Below are positions 55,652 to 63,019 of a DNA stretch of 64,000 nt, piece after piece; position 1 is the stretch's first letter; the number at the start of each line of letters is the position of its first letter. The DNA comes from Kribbella flavida DSM 17836. Its GTDB lineage: Bacteria > Actinomycetota > Actinomycetes > Propionibacteriales > Kribbellaceae. The stretch lies in contig NC_013729.1 of NCBI RefSeq assembly GCF_000024345.1, positions 3,224,001-3,288,000 on the forward strand, read 5' to 3'. Position numbers and translations under genes: made by a program. Below the pieces are notes generated by a model. That model searched no databases. It saw only the letters and a list, made by a program, of their open reading frames with translations, and had not been told where the DNA came from.

Positions 55652-57202
55652 GTGCCTCGACGTCTCCTCACTCGTCAGCGCCTCCGCCGGGTCGCGCCGT
55701 GGGCCGGACTGGTCGCGCTCTGGTTCGCCGTGTCGCTGGTCGTCGGCCTGCTGTCGTTCGCCAACGACTCCGAGCGGGTCACCATCGGCGCGCACGCGGC
55801 CCAGGTGTCGCCGACCTTCGACGGTCACGTCACGCTCGACCTCGGCGCGGTGCTGCCGCGGCTGCGGCTGGACGCGAACCTGCCGGTCGATCTGGGCGTC
55901 AACCTCGACGTCCAGGAGACCGACGCGGACAACCTGAGCGACCTGCTCACCCGGGACGCGCTGATCGCGTCGCAGCCCGACGGTGAGATCGCCCGGATCC
56001 GCGAGGTGGTCCAGGAGATGGCCGTCGACAACGCCGTCGCGGGTGCCGGGTCGGGGCTGCTGGCCGCGGTCCTGGTCGCGACGTTGTGGGCGATGGTCGG
56101 TCCGCGCCGGCGCCGCGAGTTGTTCGTGCTGCTGCACTCCGCCGAGCGCAGGGTGCAGCACCGCGCGGTCGTCGTCCTGGTCGCTCTGCTGATCACGGTC
56201 GCGTCGGTGATCGGGCCGGGCCAGATGCGGCAGGCGCAGGCGCCGCCGACCGAGTGGCGGCCGCTGGGCGACCTGCTGCCGGAGCTGACGTTCGACGACC
56301 GGCTGAAGAACGTCGAGGTCGCCACCGGGTTCAGCACCACCGGCGGCATCGGCGTGATCCGGACCGCCGTCGAGACGTACGAGCGGTCCACCGACTTCTA
56401 CGGCCAGCTGCGCGACCGGGTCAGCCGGGTCGGCGGGCGGATCCGCGCGGCCGGTGAGGGCGAGACCGTGGCGCTGCTGGTGTCGGACCGGCACGACAAC
56501 ATCGGGATGGACCCGTTCGCCGCCGAGGTCGCCAAGGTGGCCGGCGCGAAGGTGCTGATCGACGCCGGCGACGACACCTCGTCGGGGCAGTCCTGGGAGG
56601 CGTTCAGCATCAACTCGCTGGCCCAGCACTTCCGGGACCTGAAGGTCGTCGCGGTGGCCGGCAACCACGACTCCGGCGGCTTCGTCGAGGAGGCGATGCG
56701 GCGCAACAAGTTCACCGTGCTGGACGGCGAACCGGTCGAGGTCGAGGGGATCCGCTTCCTCGGCGACAGCGACCCGACCCGGACCGGGCTCGGCAGCGCC
56801 GACACGCCCGGCGACGAGACCACCGCCGAGCAGTCCGCCCGGCTGGCCGACGTCGCCTGCGCGCAGTCCGAGGACGAGCCGATCTCGACGATGCTGGTGC
56901 ACGACCCCTCGTCGTACCAGGACACCGCGAACCGCGGCTGCGCGTCGCTGCTGCTGTCCGGGCACCTGCACCGGCAGGTCGGGCCCGACACCAGAACCGT
57001 CGAGGGACGGCCGGTCACGACGTACACGAACGGGACGACCGGGGGAGCGGCGTACGCGTTCGCGCTCGGGTACACCTTGCGCCGGCCGGGCGTCGTCACG
57101 CTGATCACCTACAGCGAGGGCCGTCCGGCCGGGCTGCAGACCGTCACCGCCGAGCTCACCGGCGAGGTCACCGTCGGCACCTACCGGCCGTTGCCCAGTT
57201 GA
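55652..57202 (+). CDS. Membrane-anchored metallophosphoesterase
   Basis: A 516-residue protein. The N-terminal ~190 residues carry three membrane helices (PWAGLVALWFAVSLVVGLLSF, GAGSGLLAAVLVATLWAMVG, AVVVLVALLITVASVIG), with an extracytoplasmic domain of about 95 residues between the first two. The C-terminal calcineurin-like phosphoesterase domain shows VALLVSDRHDNIGMD (modified D-x-H), IDAGDDTS (GD), VAVAGNHDSGG (GNHD), VHDPS and SGHLHRQ (GHxH). The first motif has DRHD where the family has DxHxN, so the metal site may be altered but is probably functional. Substrate unknown. It lies between gltD and pyk. Confidence 0.88.
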   Translation: MPRRLLTRQRLRRVAPWAGLVALWFAVSLVVGLLSFANDSERVTIGAHAAQVSPTFDGHVTLDLGAVLPRLRLDANLPVDLGVNLDVQETDADNLSDLLTRDALIASQPDGEIARIREVVQEMAVDNAVAGAGSGLLAAVLVATLWAMVGPRRRRELFVLLHSAERRVQHRAVVVLVALLITVASVIGPGQMRQAQAPPTEWRPLGDLLPELTFDDRLKNVEVATGFSTTGGIGVIRTAVETYERSTDFYGQLRDRVSRVGGRIRAAGEGETVALLVSDRHDNIGMDPFAAEVAKVAGAKVLIDAGDDTSSGQSWEAFSINSLAQHFRDLKVVAVAGNHDSGGFVEEAMRRNKFTVLDGEPVEVEGIRFLGDSDPTRTGLGSADTPGDETTAEQSARLADVACAQSEDEPISTMLVHDPSSYQDTANRGCASLLLSGHLHRQVGPDTRTVEGRPVTTYTNGTTGGAAYAFALGYTLRRPGVVTLITYSEGRPAGLQTVTAELTGEVTVGTYRPLPS

Positions 57203-57299
57203 GCTTTTCGCTGCCGCGGCAGGCTCCGGCGGCACTCGTCACGAGGTGTTAACCGTCCAGTAACGGGGGCGGACCAGCACGCCAGTGGTCTTGTAGGAG

Positions 57300-57305
57300 T
57301 AGGGT
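57300..57305 (+). promoter_or_regulatory. -10 hexamer TAGGGT before pyk
   Basis: TAGGGT ends 8 bases before GTG 57314; TAGGAG occurs six bases further upstream as an alternative. No ribosome binding site is present, suggesting a leaderless pyk mRNA. Confidence 0.45.
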
Positions 57306-57313
57306 TTTGTGAC

Positions 57314-58756
57314 GTGCGTCGCGCAAAGATCGTTTGTACGCTCGGCCCGGCTACGGCCGCCCCCGAGCGCATCCTGGAACTCGTCCAAGCAGGTATGGAC
57401 GTCGCTCGGCTGAATCTCAGCCACGGCGCCCACGCCGAGCATGAGCGCATCTACCAGCGAATCCGGACCGCAGCGGCCGAGACCGGCAAGAACGTCGGGA
57501 TCCTGGTCGACCTGCAAGGCCCGAAGATCCGGCTGGCGGAGTTCGCCGAAGGCAAGGTCACGCTGACCTACGGCGAGCGCTTCACCATCACCACCCGGGA
57601 GGTGCCCGGTGACGTGACCGTCTGCGGTACGACGTACGACGGGCTGCCCGGCGACGTCAGACCCGGTGATCCGCTGCTCATCGACGACGGCCGCATCGCG
57701 CTGGTCGCCGAGGAGGTGACCGAGACCGACGTGATCTGCCGGGTCACCGTCGGTGGGCCGGTGTCGAACAACAAGGGCATCAACCTGCCCGGTGCCACGG
57801 TGAGCGTGCCGGCGATGTCGGAGAAGGACGTGGAGGACCTGCGCTGGGCCCTGCACCTGCCGGCCGACATGATCGCGATGTCGTTCGTCCAGCGGGCCTC
57901 CGACATCCAGATCGTGCACAAGATCATGGATGAGGAGGGTCACCGGGTCCCGGTGGTCGCCAAGATCGAGAAGCCGCAGGCGGTCGCGAACCTGGACGAG
58001 ATCATCGAGGCCTTCGACGGCTTCATGGTCGCCCGCGGCGACCTCGGCGTGGAGCTCCCGCTGGAGGAGGTCCCGCTGGTCCAGAAGCTGATCATCGACC
58101 AGGCCCGGCTGAACGCGAAGCCGGTGATCGTCGCCACCCAGATGCTGGAGTCGATGATCTCCGCGCCGCGGCCGACCCGCGCCGAGGCCTCCGACGTCGC
58201 CAACGCGGTGCTCGACGGCGCCGACGCGGTGATGCTGTCCGGAGAGACCAGCGTCGGCCGGTTCCCGATCGAGACCGTCAAGACGATGGCCCGGATCGTG
58301 GAGTCGACCGAGGAGCACGGCCTCAGCCGGGTCAAGGAGATCGACTGGGAGCCGCGCACCAAGGCCGGCGTCATCGCCCGCGCCGCGGCCGACGTCGCCG
58401 AGCGGATGGAGGCGAAGTACCTGGTCGCCTTCACCCAGTCCGGCGACACCGCGCTCCGGCTGGCCCGCTACCGCACCGAGATCCCGGTGCTCGCGTTCAC
58501 CCCGGTCCCGTCGGTGAGCGCCTGGCTGAGCGTCGTGTGGGGTATCGAGACGCACATCGTCCCCACCGTCGACCACACCGACGACATGGTCCGCCAGGTC
58601 GACCAGCGCCTGCTCGAGCTCGGCAAGCTCCAGAAGGGCGACCTGGTCGTCATCGTCGCCGGCAGCCCACCCAGCATCCCCGGCTCCACCAACGCCCTCC
58701 GCGTCCACCGCATGGGCGACGCCATCGCCGGCATCGCCCCGGCGTACCGGCAGTAG
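57314..58756 (+). CDS. pyk: Pyruvate kinase
   Basis: A 480-residue glycolytic enzyme converting PEP and ADP to pyruvate and ATP. The N-terminus RRAKIVCTLGPAT and MDVARLNLSHG are conserved. The active-site Lys is in VPVVAKIEKPQAVANLDEI, and metal and PEP sites are VARGDLGVELPLEEVPLVQK and ATQMLESMI. GADAVMLSGETSVGRFP completes the barrel. The C-terminal regulatory domain is normal in length. It is a single gene with its own promoter and a perfect hairpin terminator downstream. Confidence 0.97.
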   Translation: MRRAKIVCTLGPATAAPERILELVQAGMDVARLNLSHGAHAEHERIYQRIRTAAAETGKNVGILVDLQGPKIRLAEFAEGKVTLTYGERFTITTREVPGDVTVCGTTYDGLPGDVRPGDPLLIDDGRIALVAEEVTETDVICRVTVGGPVSNNKGINLPGATVSVPAMSEKDVEDLRWALHLPADMIAMSFVQRASDIQIVHKIMDEEGHRVPVVAKIEKPQAVANLDEIIEAFDGFMVARGDLGVELPLEEVPLVQKLIIDQARLNAKPVIVATQMLESMISAPRPTRAEASDVANAVLDGADAVMLSGETSVGRFPIETVKTMARIVESTEEHGLSRVKEIDWEPRTKAGVIARAAADVAERMEAKYLVAFTQSGDTALRLARYRTEIPVLAFTPVPSVSAWLSVVWGIETHIVPTVDHTDDMVRQVDQRLLELGKLQKGDLVVIVAGSPPSIPGSTNALRVHRMGDAIAGIAPAYRQ

Positions 58757-58777
58757 CAGCGAGTCTGATCCGTGGTT

Positions 58778-58807
58778 GACGCGGCCGGTCCGGTGACCGG
58801 CCGCGTC
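58778..58807. terminator. Perfect 13-bp hairpin terminator after pyk
   Basis: 58778-58790 pairs exactly with 58795-58807 around a CGGT loop. It sits between pyk and the convergent HTH-LAGLIDADG gene, so it can terminate both. Confidence 0.8.
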
Positions 58808-58808
58808 G

Positions 58809-59558
58809 TCACGCCTTCGTGCCGACGATCCGGTCGAGTACGGCGACGGCGTCCCGGCGGGCGACCGACAGAGCGTTGCGCCGCGGCATCCGCCAGGCGA
58901 CGCCGAGCAGGTCGAGGGCCCACTGGCACAGGCGCATGATGTCGGCGGACTCGTTCGCGAACAGGTAGCGCGTGTACTCGTACCGCCGTACCTGGTCACC
59001 CGTACGCCGGGTCGCCCAGTTCGCCACCCGGCAGCCGTCGGACATAAAGAGCCCGCGGACGAAATCTTCGGGGTGGTCGGCAACGATCTCCCGTTGCCAG
59101 CCGTCCAGCTCGATCCGGCGCAGGTGCTTGCGCCCAGGACCGTGCTGAGGAAACAGGCACGGCCAGTGCTTCCAGTACGAGACGACCTGGGTGCAACCGG
59201 GCGCCGCAACGCGATGAACCGGCCTGGCTGAGTAGACGGCGGCGATGGTCGCTCGCACCTCTGCGATCAGGTCCGGATAGCTGTCGTCACAGCTGATCCG
59301 CAGCGCGTGGACGCCTTTGGCCTGCGCGGAAACGCACCCGTCGCCGAGATAGAGGCCGAGCAGTCGCGCGTAGGGCGCCTTTGCCAGCGAGCTCGCCGTG
59401 CACCGCGGACAGGCAGTCGGATCGACTGCCGGCTCAGGACCCTCCCGCCACCCGCGCAGCGCCGACCGGCTCATCCCCAACCGACGGCTCACCGAGCTGA
59501 GGCTCTCACCCGAGCCCAATGCATCCAGCGCCAGGCGCCGCGTACCGGCGTCGTACAT
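58809..59558 (-). CDS. HTH-LAGLIDADG protein (homing-endonuclease-like), copy A
   Basis: A 249-residue protein, paralogous to the gene at 59765-60547. Residues ~1-35 form an HTH of the transposase/MerR-like type (TRRLALDALGSGESLSSVSRRLGMSRSALRGW). A single knuckle TACPRCTAS follows. Two LAGLIDADG-like helices are visible: ARLLGLYLGDGCVS (~65-78) and FVRGLFMSDGC (~168-178), each with an acidic residue at the catalytic position. Between them is SYWKHWPCLFPQHGPGRKH, conserved in the paralogue. Standalone proteins like this may be DNA endonucleases or, as in WhiA, regulators that lost cleavage. It has no intein or intron host. Divergent from copy B, with a tRNA gene between. Confidence 0.85.
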   Translation of the reverse strand: MYDAGTRRLALDALGSGESLSSVSRRLGMSRSALRGWREGPEPAVDPTACPRCTASSLAKAPYARLLGLYLGDGCVSAQAKGVHALRISCDDSYPDLIAEVRATIAAVYSARPVHRVAAPGCTQVVSYWKHWPCLFPQHGPGRKHLRRIELDGWQREIVADHPEDFVRGLFMSDGCRVANWATRRTGDQVRRYEYTRYLFANESADIMRLCQWALDLLGVAWRMPRRNALSVARRDAVAVLDRIVGTKA

Positions 59559-59574
59559 GCAGGAAGTCTGTCAG

Positions 59575-59593
59575 CCGGAACCGACAGTTCCGG
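59575..59593 (-). promoter_or_regulatory. Palindromic operator-like site A upstream of HTH-LAGLIDADG copy A
   Basis: CCGGAAC-TGTCG-GTTCCGG read on the minus strand: 7-bp arms, perfect, with a 5-base spacer. It ends 16 bases before the ATG at 59558. The flanking base also matches site B, so the shared block is 20 bases long (59575-59594). Confidence 0.75.
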
Positions 59594-59603
59594 GGGTATC
59601 AGG

Positions 59604-59677
59604 TGCCCTGGGTGGGACTCGAACCCACACTGAACGGGTTTTGAATCCGCGCTCTCTGCCAATTGGAGTACCAGGGC
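59604..59677 (-). tRNA. tRNA-Leu(CAA) with short variable arm
   Basis: A 74-nt cloverleaf on the minus strand. The acceptor stem GCCCTGG/CCAGGGC (59677-59671 with 59611-59605) is perfect, and the discriminator is A73. The T arm GTGGG-TTCGAGT-CCCAC is perfect. The anticodon loop is TTCAAAA with anticodon CAA, which reads UUG leucine codons. The D arm has three Watson-Crick pairs and the AATTGGCA loop. The variable region is only five bases (TCAGT), whereas most leucine tRNAs have a long arm. The anticodon stem has one A-C mismatch at 31-39 and a G-U at 27-43. A similar short tRNA-Leu near the pdtaR homologue in mycobacteria is recalled, not checked. CCA is not encoded in full (CC only). Confidence 0.85.
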
Positions 59678-59730
59678 TGGCTCGCCAGATCTTAGCCTAT
59701 CGCCGGACGCACGGCCGCAACCGCCGGCAC

Positions 59731-59749
59731 CCGAAACTGTCGGTTCCGG
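59731..59749 (+). promoter_or_regulatory. Palindromic operator-like site B upstream of HTH-LAGLIDADG copy B
   Basis: CCGAAAC-TGTCG-GTTCCGG, identical to site A except for one base in the left arm. It ends 15 bases before ATG 59765. Sites A and B form an inverted pair on either side of the tRNA gene. Confidence 0.75.
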
Positions 59750-59764
59750 TCGGGACCATGGGGC

Positions 59765-60547
59765 ATGGTGCATTTCCGGTCGCAGGAGACGGTGGACTCG
59801 GCGTTGCGGATGTCCGACGAGGGAGTGCTCGATCGGGTCAACGCCGAGATCCACGGGGTGGCGGTCAAGACCGTACGGCGGTGGCGTCGGCAGTACCAGC
59901 GGCGGGGTCTGCCGCGAGGGCAGGGGTTTCGGCCGACGCCGTGTCCGCGGTGCGACGGCGCCGAGCTGGACCAGGCGGCGTACGCGTTGCTGCTGGGGTG
60001 GTACTTGGGCGACGGGCACATCGCCGCGGCCAGGCGTGGCGTCTACACGCTGCAGATCGCGAACGACCAGAAGTACCCCGAGCTGAACCAGGAGATCGCC
60101 GCGACGATCCGGAAGGTGAAGCCGACGGCCAGTCCGTGTCTGCGCGGCGGTTCGACGGCCGTGCGGATCGAAGCGCGGTGGAAGCACTGGCCCTGCGTGT
60201 TCCCGCAGCACGGGCCGGGCCGCAAACATCTGCGCGAGATCGAGCTCGTCCCGTGGCAGCAGGAGATCGTTCGGGCGGAGCCGCGGCACCTTGTGCGGGG
60301 CCTGTTCCATTCGGACGGCTCGCGGTTCGTCAACTGGGCAACGCGGCCGACGAGGGACGGCGGTCGGAAGCGCTACGACTACATCCGCTACATGTTCTCC
60401 AACGAGTCGGCCGACATCCGTGGGATCTTGACCGACGCGCTGGATCAGCTCGGCATTCCCTGGCGCCAGCCCCGGGTGAACGTGGTGGCCGTGAGCCGGC
60501 GCGAAGGAGTTGTGGCGCTTGACGGGTTTGTCGGGCCGAAGAGCTGA
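59765..60547 (+). CDS. HTH-LAGLIDADG protein (homing-endonuclease-like), copy B
   Basis: A 260-residue paralogue of copy A. The N-terminal HTH-like part (SEGVLDRVNAEIHG to AVKTVRRWRRQYQRRG) is followed by the knuckle PCPRCDGAE. The two LAGLIDADG-like motifs are YALLLGWYLGDGHIAAARRG (~79-98) and LVRGLFHSDGSRF (~176-188), again with Asp at the catalytic position. The middle segment WKHWPCVFPQHGPGRKHLREIEL and the late YIRYMFSNESADIRGILTDALDQLGIPWRQP are shared with copy A, so the two arose by duplication. Start ATG 59765 lies 15 bases after site B. The stop is 12 bases before the pdtaR promoter. DNA binding, cleavage, or both are possible; function is not known. Confidence 0.87.
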   Translation: MVHFRSQETVDSALRMSDEGVLDRVNAEIHGVAVKTVRRWRRQYQRRGLPRGQGFRPTPCPRCDGAELDQAAYALLLGWYLGDGHIAAARRGVYTLQIANDQKYPELNQEIAATIRKVKPTASPCLRGGSTAVRIEARWKHWPCVFPQHGPGRKHLREIELVPWQQEIVRAEPRHLVRGLFHSDGSRFVNWATRPTRDGGRKRYDYIRYMFSNESADIRGILTDALDQLGIPWRQPRVNVVAVSRREGVVALDGFVGPKS

Positions 60548-60559
60548 TGGTGGGGTCGA

Positions 60560-60565
60560 TAAGGT
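60560..60565 (+). promoter_or_regulatory. -10 hexamer TAAGGT before pdtaR
   Basis: TAAGGT ends 7 bases before GTG 60573, giving a leaderless start and excluding the longer frame from 60510. Confidence 0.5.
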
Positions 60566-60572
60566 GTCGGGT

Positions 60573-61148
60573 GTGACTGCTAAGCGTGTGGTGATCGCCG
60601 AGGACGAGGCTTTGATCCGGATGGATCTGGCCGAGATGCTGGCCGAGGAGGGGTACGACGTCGTCGGGCAGGCGGGGGACGGTGAGGAGGCGATCCGGCT
60701 GGCGGTCGAGCTTCGGCCGGATCTAGTGATCCTGGACGTGAAGATGCCGAAGCTGGACGGGTTGAGCGCCGCCGAGAAGATCGCGGGGGAGCGGATCGCG
60801 CCGGTGCTGATGCTGACCGCGTTCTCGCAGCGGGAGCTGGTCGAGCGGGCGCGGGACGCCGGCGCGATGGCGTACCTGGTGAAGCCGTTCTCCAAGACCG
60901 ACCTGCTGCCCGCGATCGAGATCGCCGCCAGCCGGTACGTCGAACTGGCGGAACTGGAGCGCGAGGTCGCCGATCTCGCCGAGCGCCTGGAGACCCGCAA
61001 GCTGGTGGATCGGGCCAAGTCGGTGCTGCAGACGAAGTTCGGGCTGTCCGAGCCGGACTCGTTCCGCTGGATCCAGAAGACCGCGATGGACAAGCGCGTC
61101 TCGATGCGCCAGGTCGCCGAACTCGTCGTCGACGAGGCCGGCTCCTAA
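60573..61148 (+). CDS. pdtaR: ANTAR-domain response regulator (PdtaR-like)
   Basis: A 191-residue two-domain regulator. The receiver domain has VVIAEDEALIRMDLAEML (acidic pocket), phosphoacceptor Asp in DLVILDVKMPKLDG (~55), Thr in LMLTAFSQRE and Lys in YLVKPFSKTD. The C-terminal ANTAR domain (~125-185: ELEREVADLAERLETRKLVDRAKSVLQTKFGLSEPDSFRWIQKTAMDKRVSMRQVAELV) binds RNA hairpins and prevents premature termination. It matches the mycobacterial PdtaR architecture closely. Its sensor kinase PdtaS is not in the window. Leaderless GTG start. The next gene on the same strand starts 560 bases later. Confidence 0.93.
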   Translation: MTAKRVVIAEDEALIRMDLAEMLAEEGYDVVGQAGDGEEAIRLAVELRPDLVILDVKMPKLDGLSAAEKIAGERIAPVLMLTAFSQRELVERARDAGAMAYLVKPFSKTDLLPAIEIAASRYVELAELEREVADLAERLETRKLVDRAKSVLQTKFGLSEPDSFRWIQKTAMDKRVSMRQVAELVVDEAGS

Positions 61149-61168
61149 CCCACAGCCCCACTCCGCAC

Positions 61169-61369
61169 CTAACGCTTCCGCGGCCGGCGCCCGGTTGGTC
61201 TGACGTCCGGCGCCGGGTGGTCCGGCGTCCCGCGCCCCACCCGCCGCTCCCGCCGGGCGTCCCGCACGTACCGCGCTGCCGTCGCCCGGGCGCCGCCGCG
61301 CTTCTGCCCGTTCACCGCGGATGCCGCCGCCCCCACCGCACCGGAAAACGCTTGCGGCGGCCGGCTCAT
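61169..61369 (-). CDS. Possible small basic protein (66 residues), weak evidence
   Basis: An ATG-initiated frame ending in TAG that encodes an Arg-rich, highly basic 66-residue product with the segment NGQKRGGARATAARYVRDARRERR. The third codon positions are about 87% G or C, which suggests coding use. No ribosome binding site, promoter or known family was found, and the frame converges on pdtaR. It could equally be a chance frame in high-GC DNA. Confidence 0.3.
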   Translation of the reverse strand: MSRPPQAFSGAVGAAASAVNGQKRGGARATAARYVRDARRERRVGRGTPDHPAPDVRPTGRRPRKR

Positions 61370-61707
61370 GCCATGACCCAGCCGGTTTCGCCAGTTGTTT
61401 TGGCGTGCCGGAATGTGCCCTGCCCACCTACTGAGACGGTCGTCACACTGTGTGGCGTACAACCGGATTCGGCCTGCTGGCGAGCAGCGGAAGCCGTGGC
61501 TGTGGGTAGGCGGAATGGTTACAAAAAGTGACCAATCCCGGTAAAGCCAGTGACAACGGATCAGGACGATGCTTACAGCGGTAACGACCTCACAACACAC
61601 GCTGGGTCACGTTCGCTTGAACCCTCTAGCTGGGTCTAACCTGCGGGTGCTCGCGGCAATCGCGGGGGTCCGGGGATTCGCCGGACTATCCAGACATGGG
61701 AGGAACA
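61370..61707. other. 338-base region upstream of the livK-like gene
   Basis: This stretch is markedly richer in A+T than the rest of the window and holds no supported gene. It contains the palindrome CACACTGTGTG (61444-61454), the inverted repeat at 61512-61538 listed separately, and TAACCT (61637-61642) as one possible -10 for the transporter genes. Confidence 0.4.
61512..61538. promoter_or_regulatory. Inverted repeat GGAATGGTTAC-AAAAA-GTGACCAATCC
   Basis: Two 11-base arms match at 9 positions around an A5 spacer. It lies 170 bases before the livK-like start. It may be an operator or transcript hairpin for the amino acid transporter operon. Confidence 0.4.
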
Positions 61708-62937
61708 GTGCACCAGCGTTCCGTAGTACGGGTCGGCGCGTCGCTGATCGTTGCGTCGTTGGCCCTGACTGCCTGCGGTTCACGCAGCGACGACAACGGT
61801 GGCGGGGGCTCCGGCGAAGCGACCAAGACAGCCAAGATCGGCGTGATCGCGCCGCTGTCCGGAGACTTGTCGGCACTTGGTCTGGGTATCCAGCACTCGG
61901 TCGAGCTGGCCGTGAAGCAGGCCAACGACTCCAACGCCATCCCGGGCTGGAAGCTCGAGGTCGCCGCCAAGGACGACGAGGCCAAGCCGGACGTCGGCAA
62001 GAACGCCGCCACCGCGCTCAGCTCCGACAAGGACGTCATCGGCGTCGTCGGCACGCTGAACACCAGCGTCAGCCAGCAGGTCCAGCCGGTGCTCGCGCCG
62101 AAGAACATCGTCCAGGTCTCGCCGGCCAACACCGGCCCGGGCCTGACCCAGGGCGCGAACTGGCAGAAGGACCCGAAGCGGCCGTACCCGACGTACTTCC
62201 GCACCTGCACCACCGACGCGGTCCAGGGTCCGTTCGCCGCTCGCTACCTCTACGAGACGGCCAAGATCACCAAGGTCGCCACGATCCACGACAAGAAGGC
62301 CTACGGTCAGGGCCTGGTCGGCACCTTCACCGAGGAGTTCAAGAAGCTGGGCGGTCAGGTCGTCGCGGCCGAGACCATCAACCCGGACGACGCGAACTTC
62401 CAGGCCGTGGTCTCCGCGGTCAAGCCGTCGGCCCCGCAGGCCGTGTACTACGGCGGCGAGTACCCGCAGGCCGGCCCGCTCTCGCAGCAGATGAAGGCCG
62501 CCGGCCTGAACGTCCCGCTGATGGGTGGCGACGGCATCTTCGACCCGAAGTACGTCCAGCTGGCCGGCAAGACCGCCCCCGGTGACCTGGCCACCTCGGT
62601 CGGCGCGCCGGTCGACTCGCTGGCGTCGGCCAAGAAGTTCGTCGAGGACTACAACGCGGAGAAGTTCGCCGAGCCGTACGCGGCGTACGGCGGCTACTCC
62701 TACGACGCGGCCAACGCGATCATCAACGCACTGAAGACCTCGCTGAAGGACGCCAACGACGTCGAGTCGGCCCGTGCGGCGACGGTCGAGGCCCTGGGCA
62801 AGGTTTCCTTCGACGGCGTGACCGGCAAGGTGGCCTTCGACCAGTACGGCGACACCACCTCCAAGGTCCTGACCGTCTACAAGGTCGACGCCGGCAAGTG
62901 GGCGACCGTGGAGACCAAGGACTTCGAGACCAAGTAG
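61708..62937 (+). CDS. livK: Branched-chain amino acid ABC transporter substrate-binding lipoprotein
   Basis: A 409-residue extracytoplasmic binding protein of the Leu/Ile/Val type I periplasmic-binding family. The signal peptide ends in the lipobox SLALTACGS, with the lipidated Cys at residue ~23. The mature part starts KTAKIGVIAPLSGDLSALGLGIQHSVELAVKQAN, typical of LivK. Further conserved blocks are VVGTLNTSVSQQVQPVL, IHDKKAYGQGLVGTFTEEF and YYGGEYPQAGPLSQQMKAAG. GTG 61708 is preceded by GGAGG; the ATG at 61696 is upstream of that site. The symbol is by family resemblance. A hairpin and the permease gene follow. Confidence 0.92.
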   Translation: MHQRSVVRVGASLIVASLALTACGSRSDDNGGGGSGEATKTAKIGVIAPLSGDLSALGLGIQHSVELAVKQANDSNAIPGWKLEVAAKDDEAKPDVGKNAATALSSDKDVIGVVGTLNTSVSQQVQPVLAPKNIVQVSPANTGPGLTQGANWQKDPKRPYPTYFRTCTTDAVQGPFAARYLYETAKITKVATIHDKKAYGQGLVGTFTEEFKKLGGQVVAAETINPDDANFQAVVSAVKPSAPQAVYYGGEYPQAGPLSQQMKAAGLNVPLMGGDGIFDPKYVQLAGKTAPGDLATSVGAPVDSLASAKKFVEDYNAEKFAEPYAAYGGYSYDAANAIINALKTSLKDANDVESARAATVEALGKVSFDGVTGKVAFDQYGDTTSKVLTVYKVDAGKWATVETKDFETK

Positions 62938-62951
62938 TCGACCTCATGACC

Positions 62952-62982
62952 CGGGGGTGGGACGTGATCCGTCCCGCCCCCG
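62952..62982 (+). terminator. Hairpin between livK-like and livH-like genes
   Basis: A 13-bp stem (62952-62964 with 62970-62982, one mismatch) around a 5-base loop. Such intercistronic hairpins usually raise the binding-protein level relative to the permease by partial termination or mRNA protection. Confidence 0.6.
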
Positions 62983-63019
62983 TGGCATGCCGGAAACCGA
63001 AGGTAGTTGGGAGGTCGAC

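Noticed and set aside
59575..59749. Transposon or integrative element bounded by the inverted 20-bp repeats
   Set aside because: The repeats enclose only the tRNA. There is no transposase or integrase, no target duplication was seen, and their position before the two genes fits regulatory sites better.
58809..60547. Intein or group I intron containing the LAGLIDADG genes
   Set aside because: Both genes are free-standing with their own start and stop codons. No split host gene or intron core was found around them, and the tRNA between them is uninterrupted.
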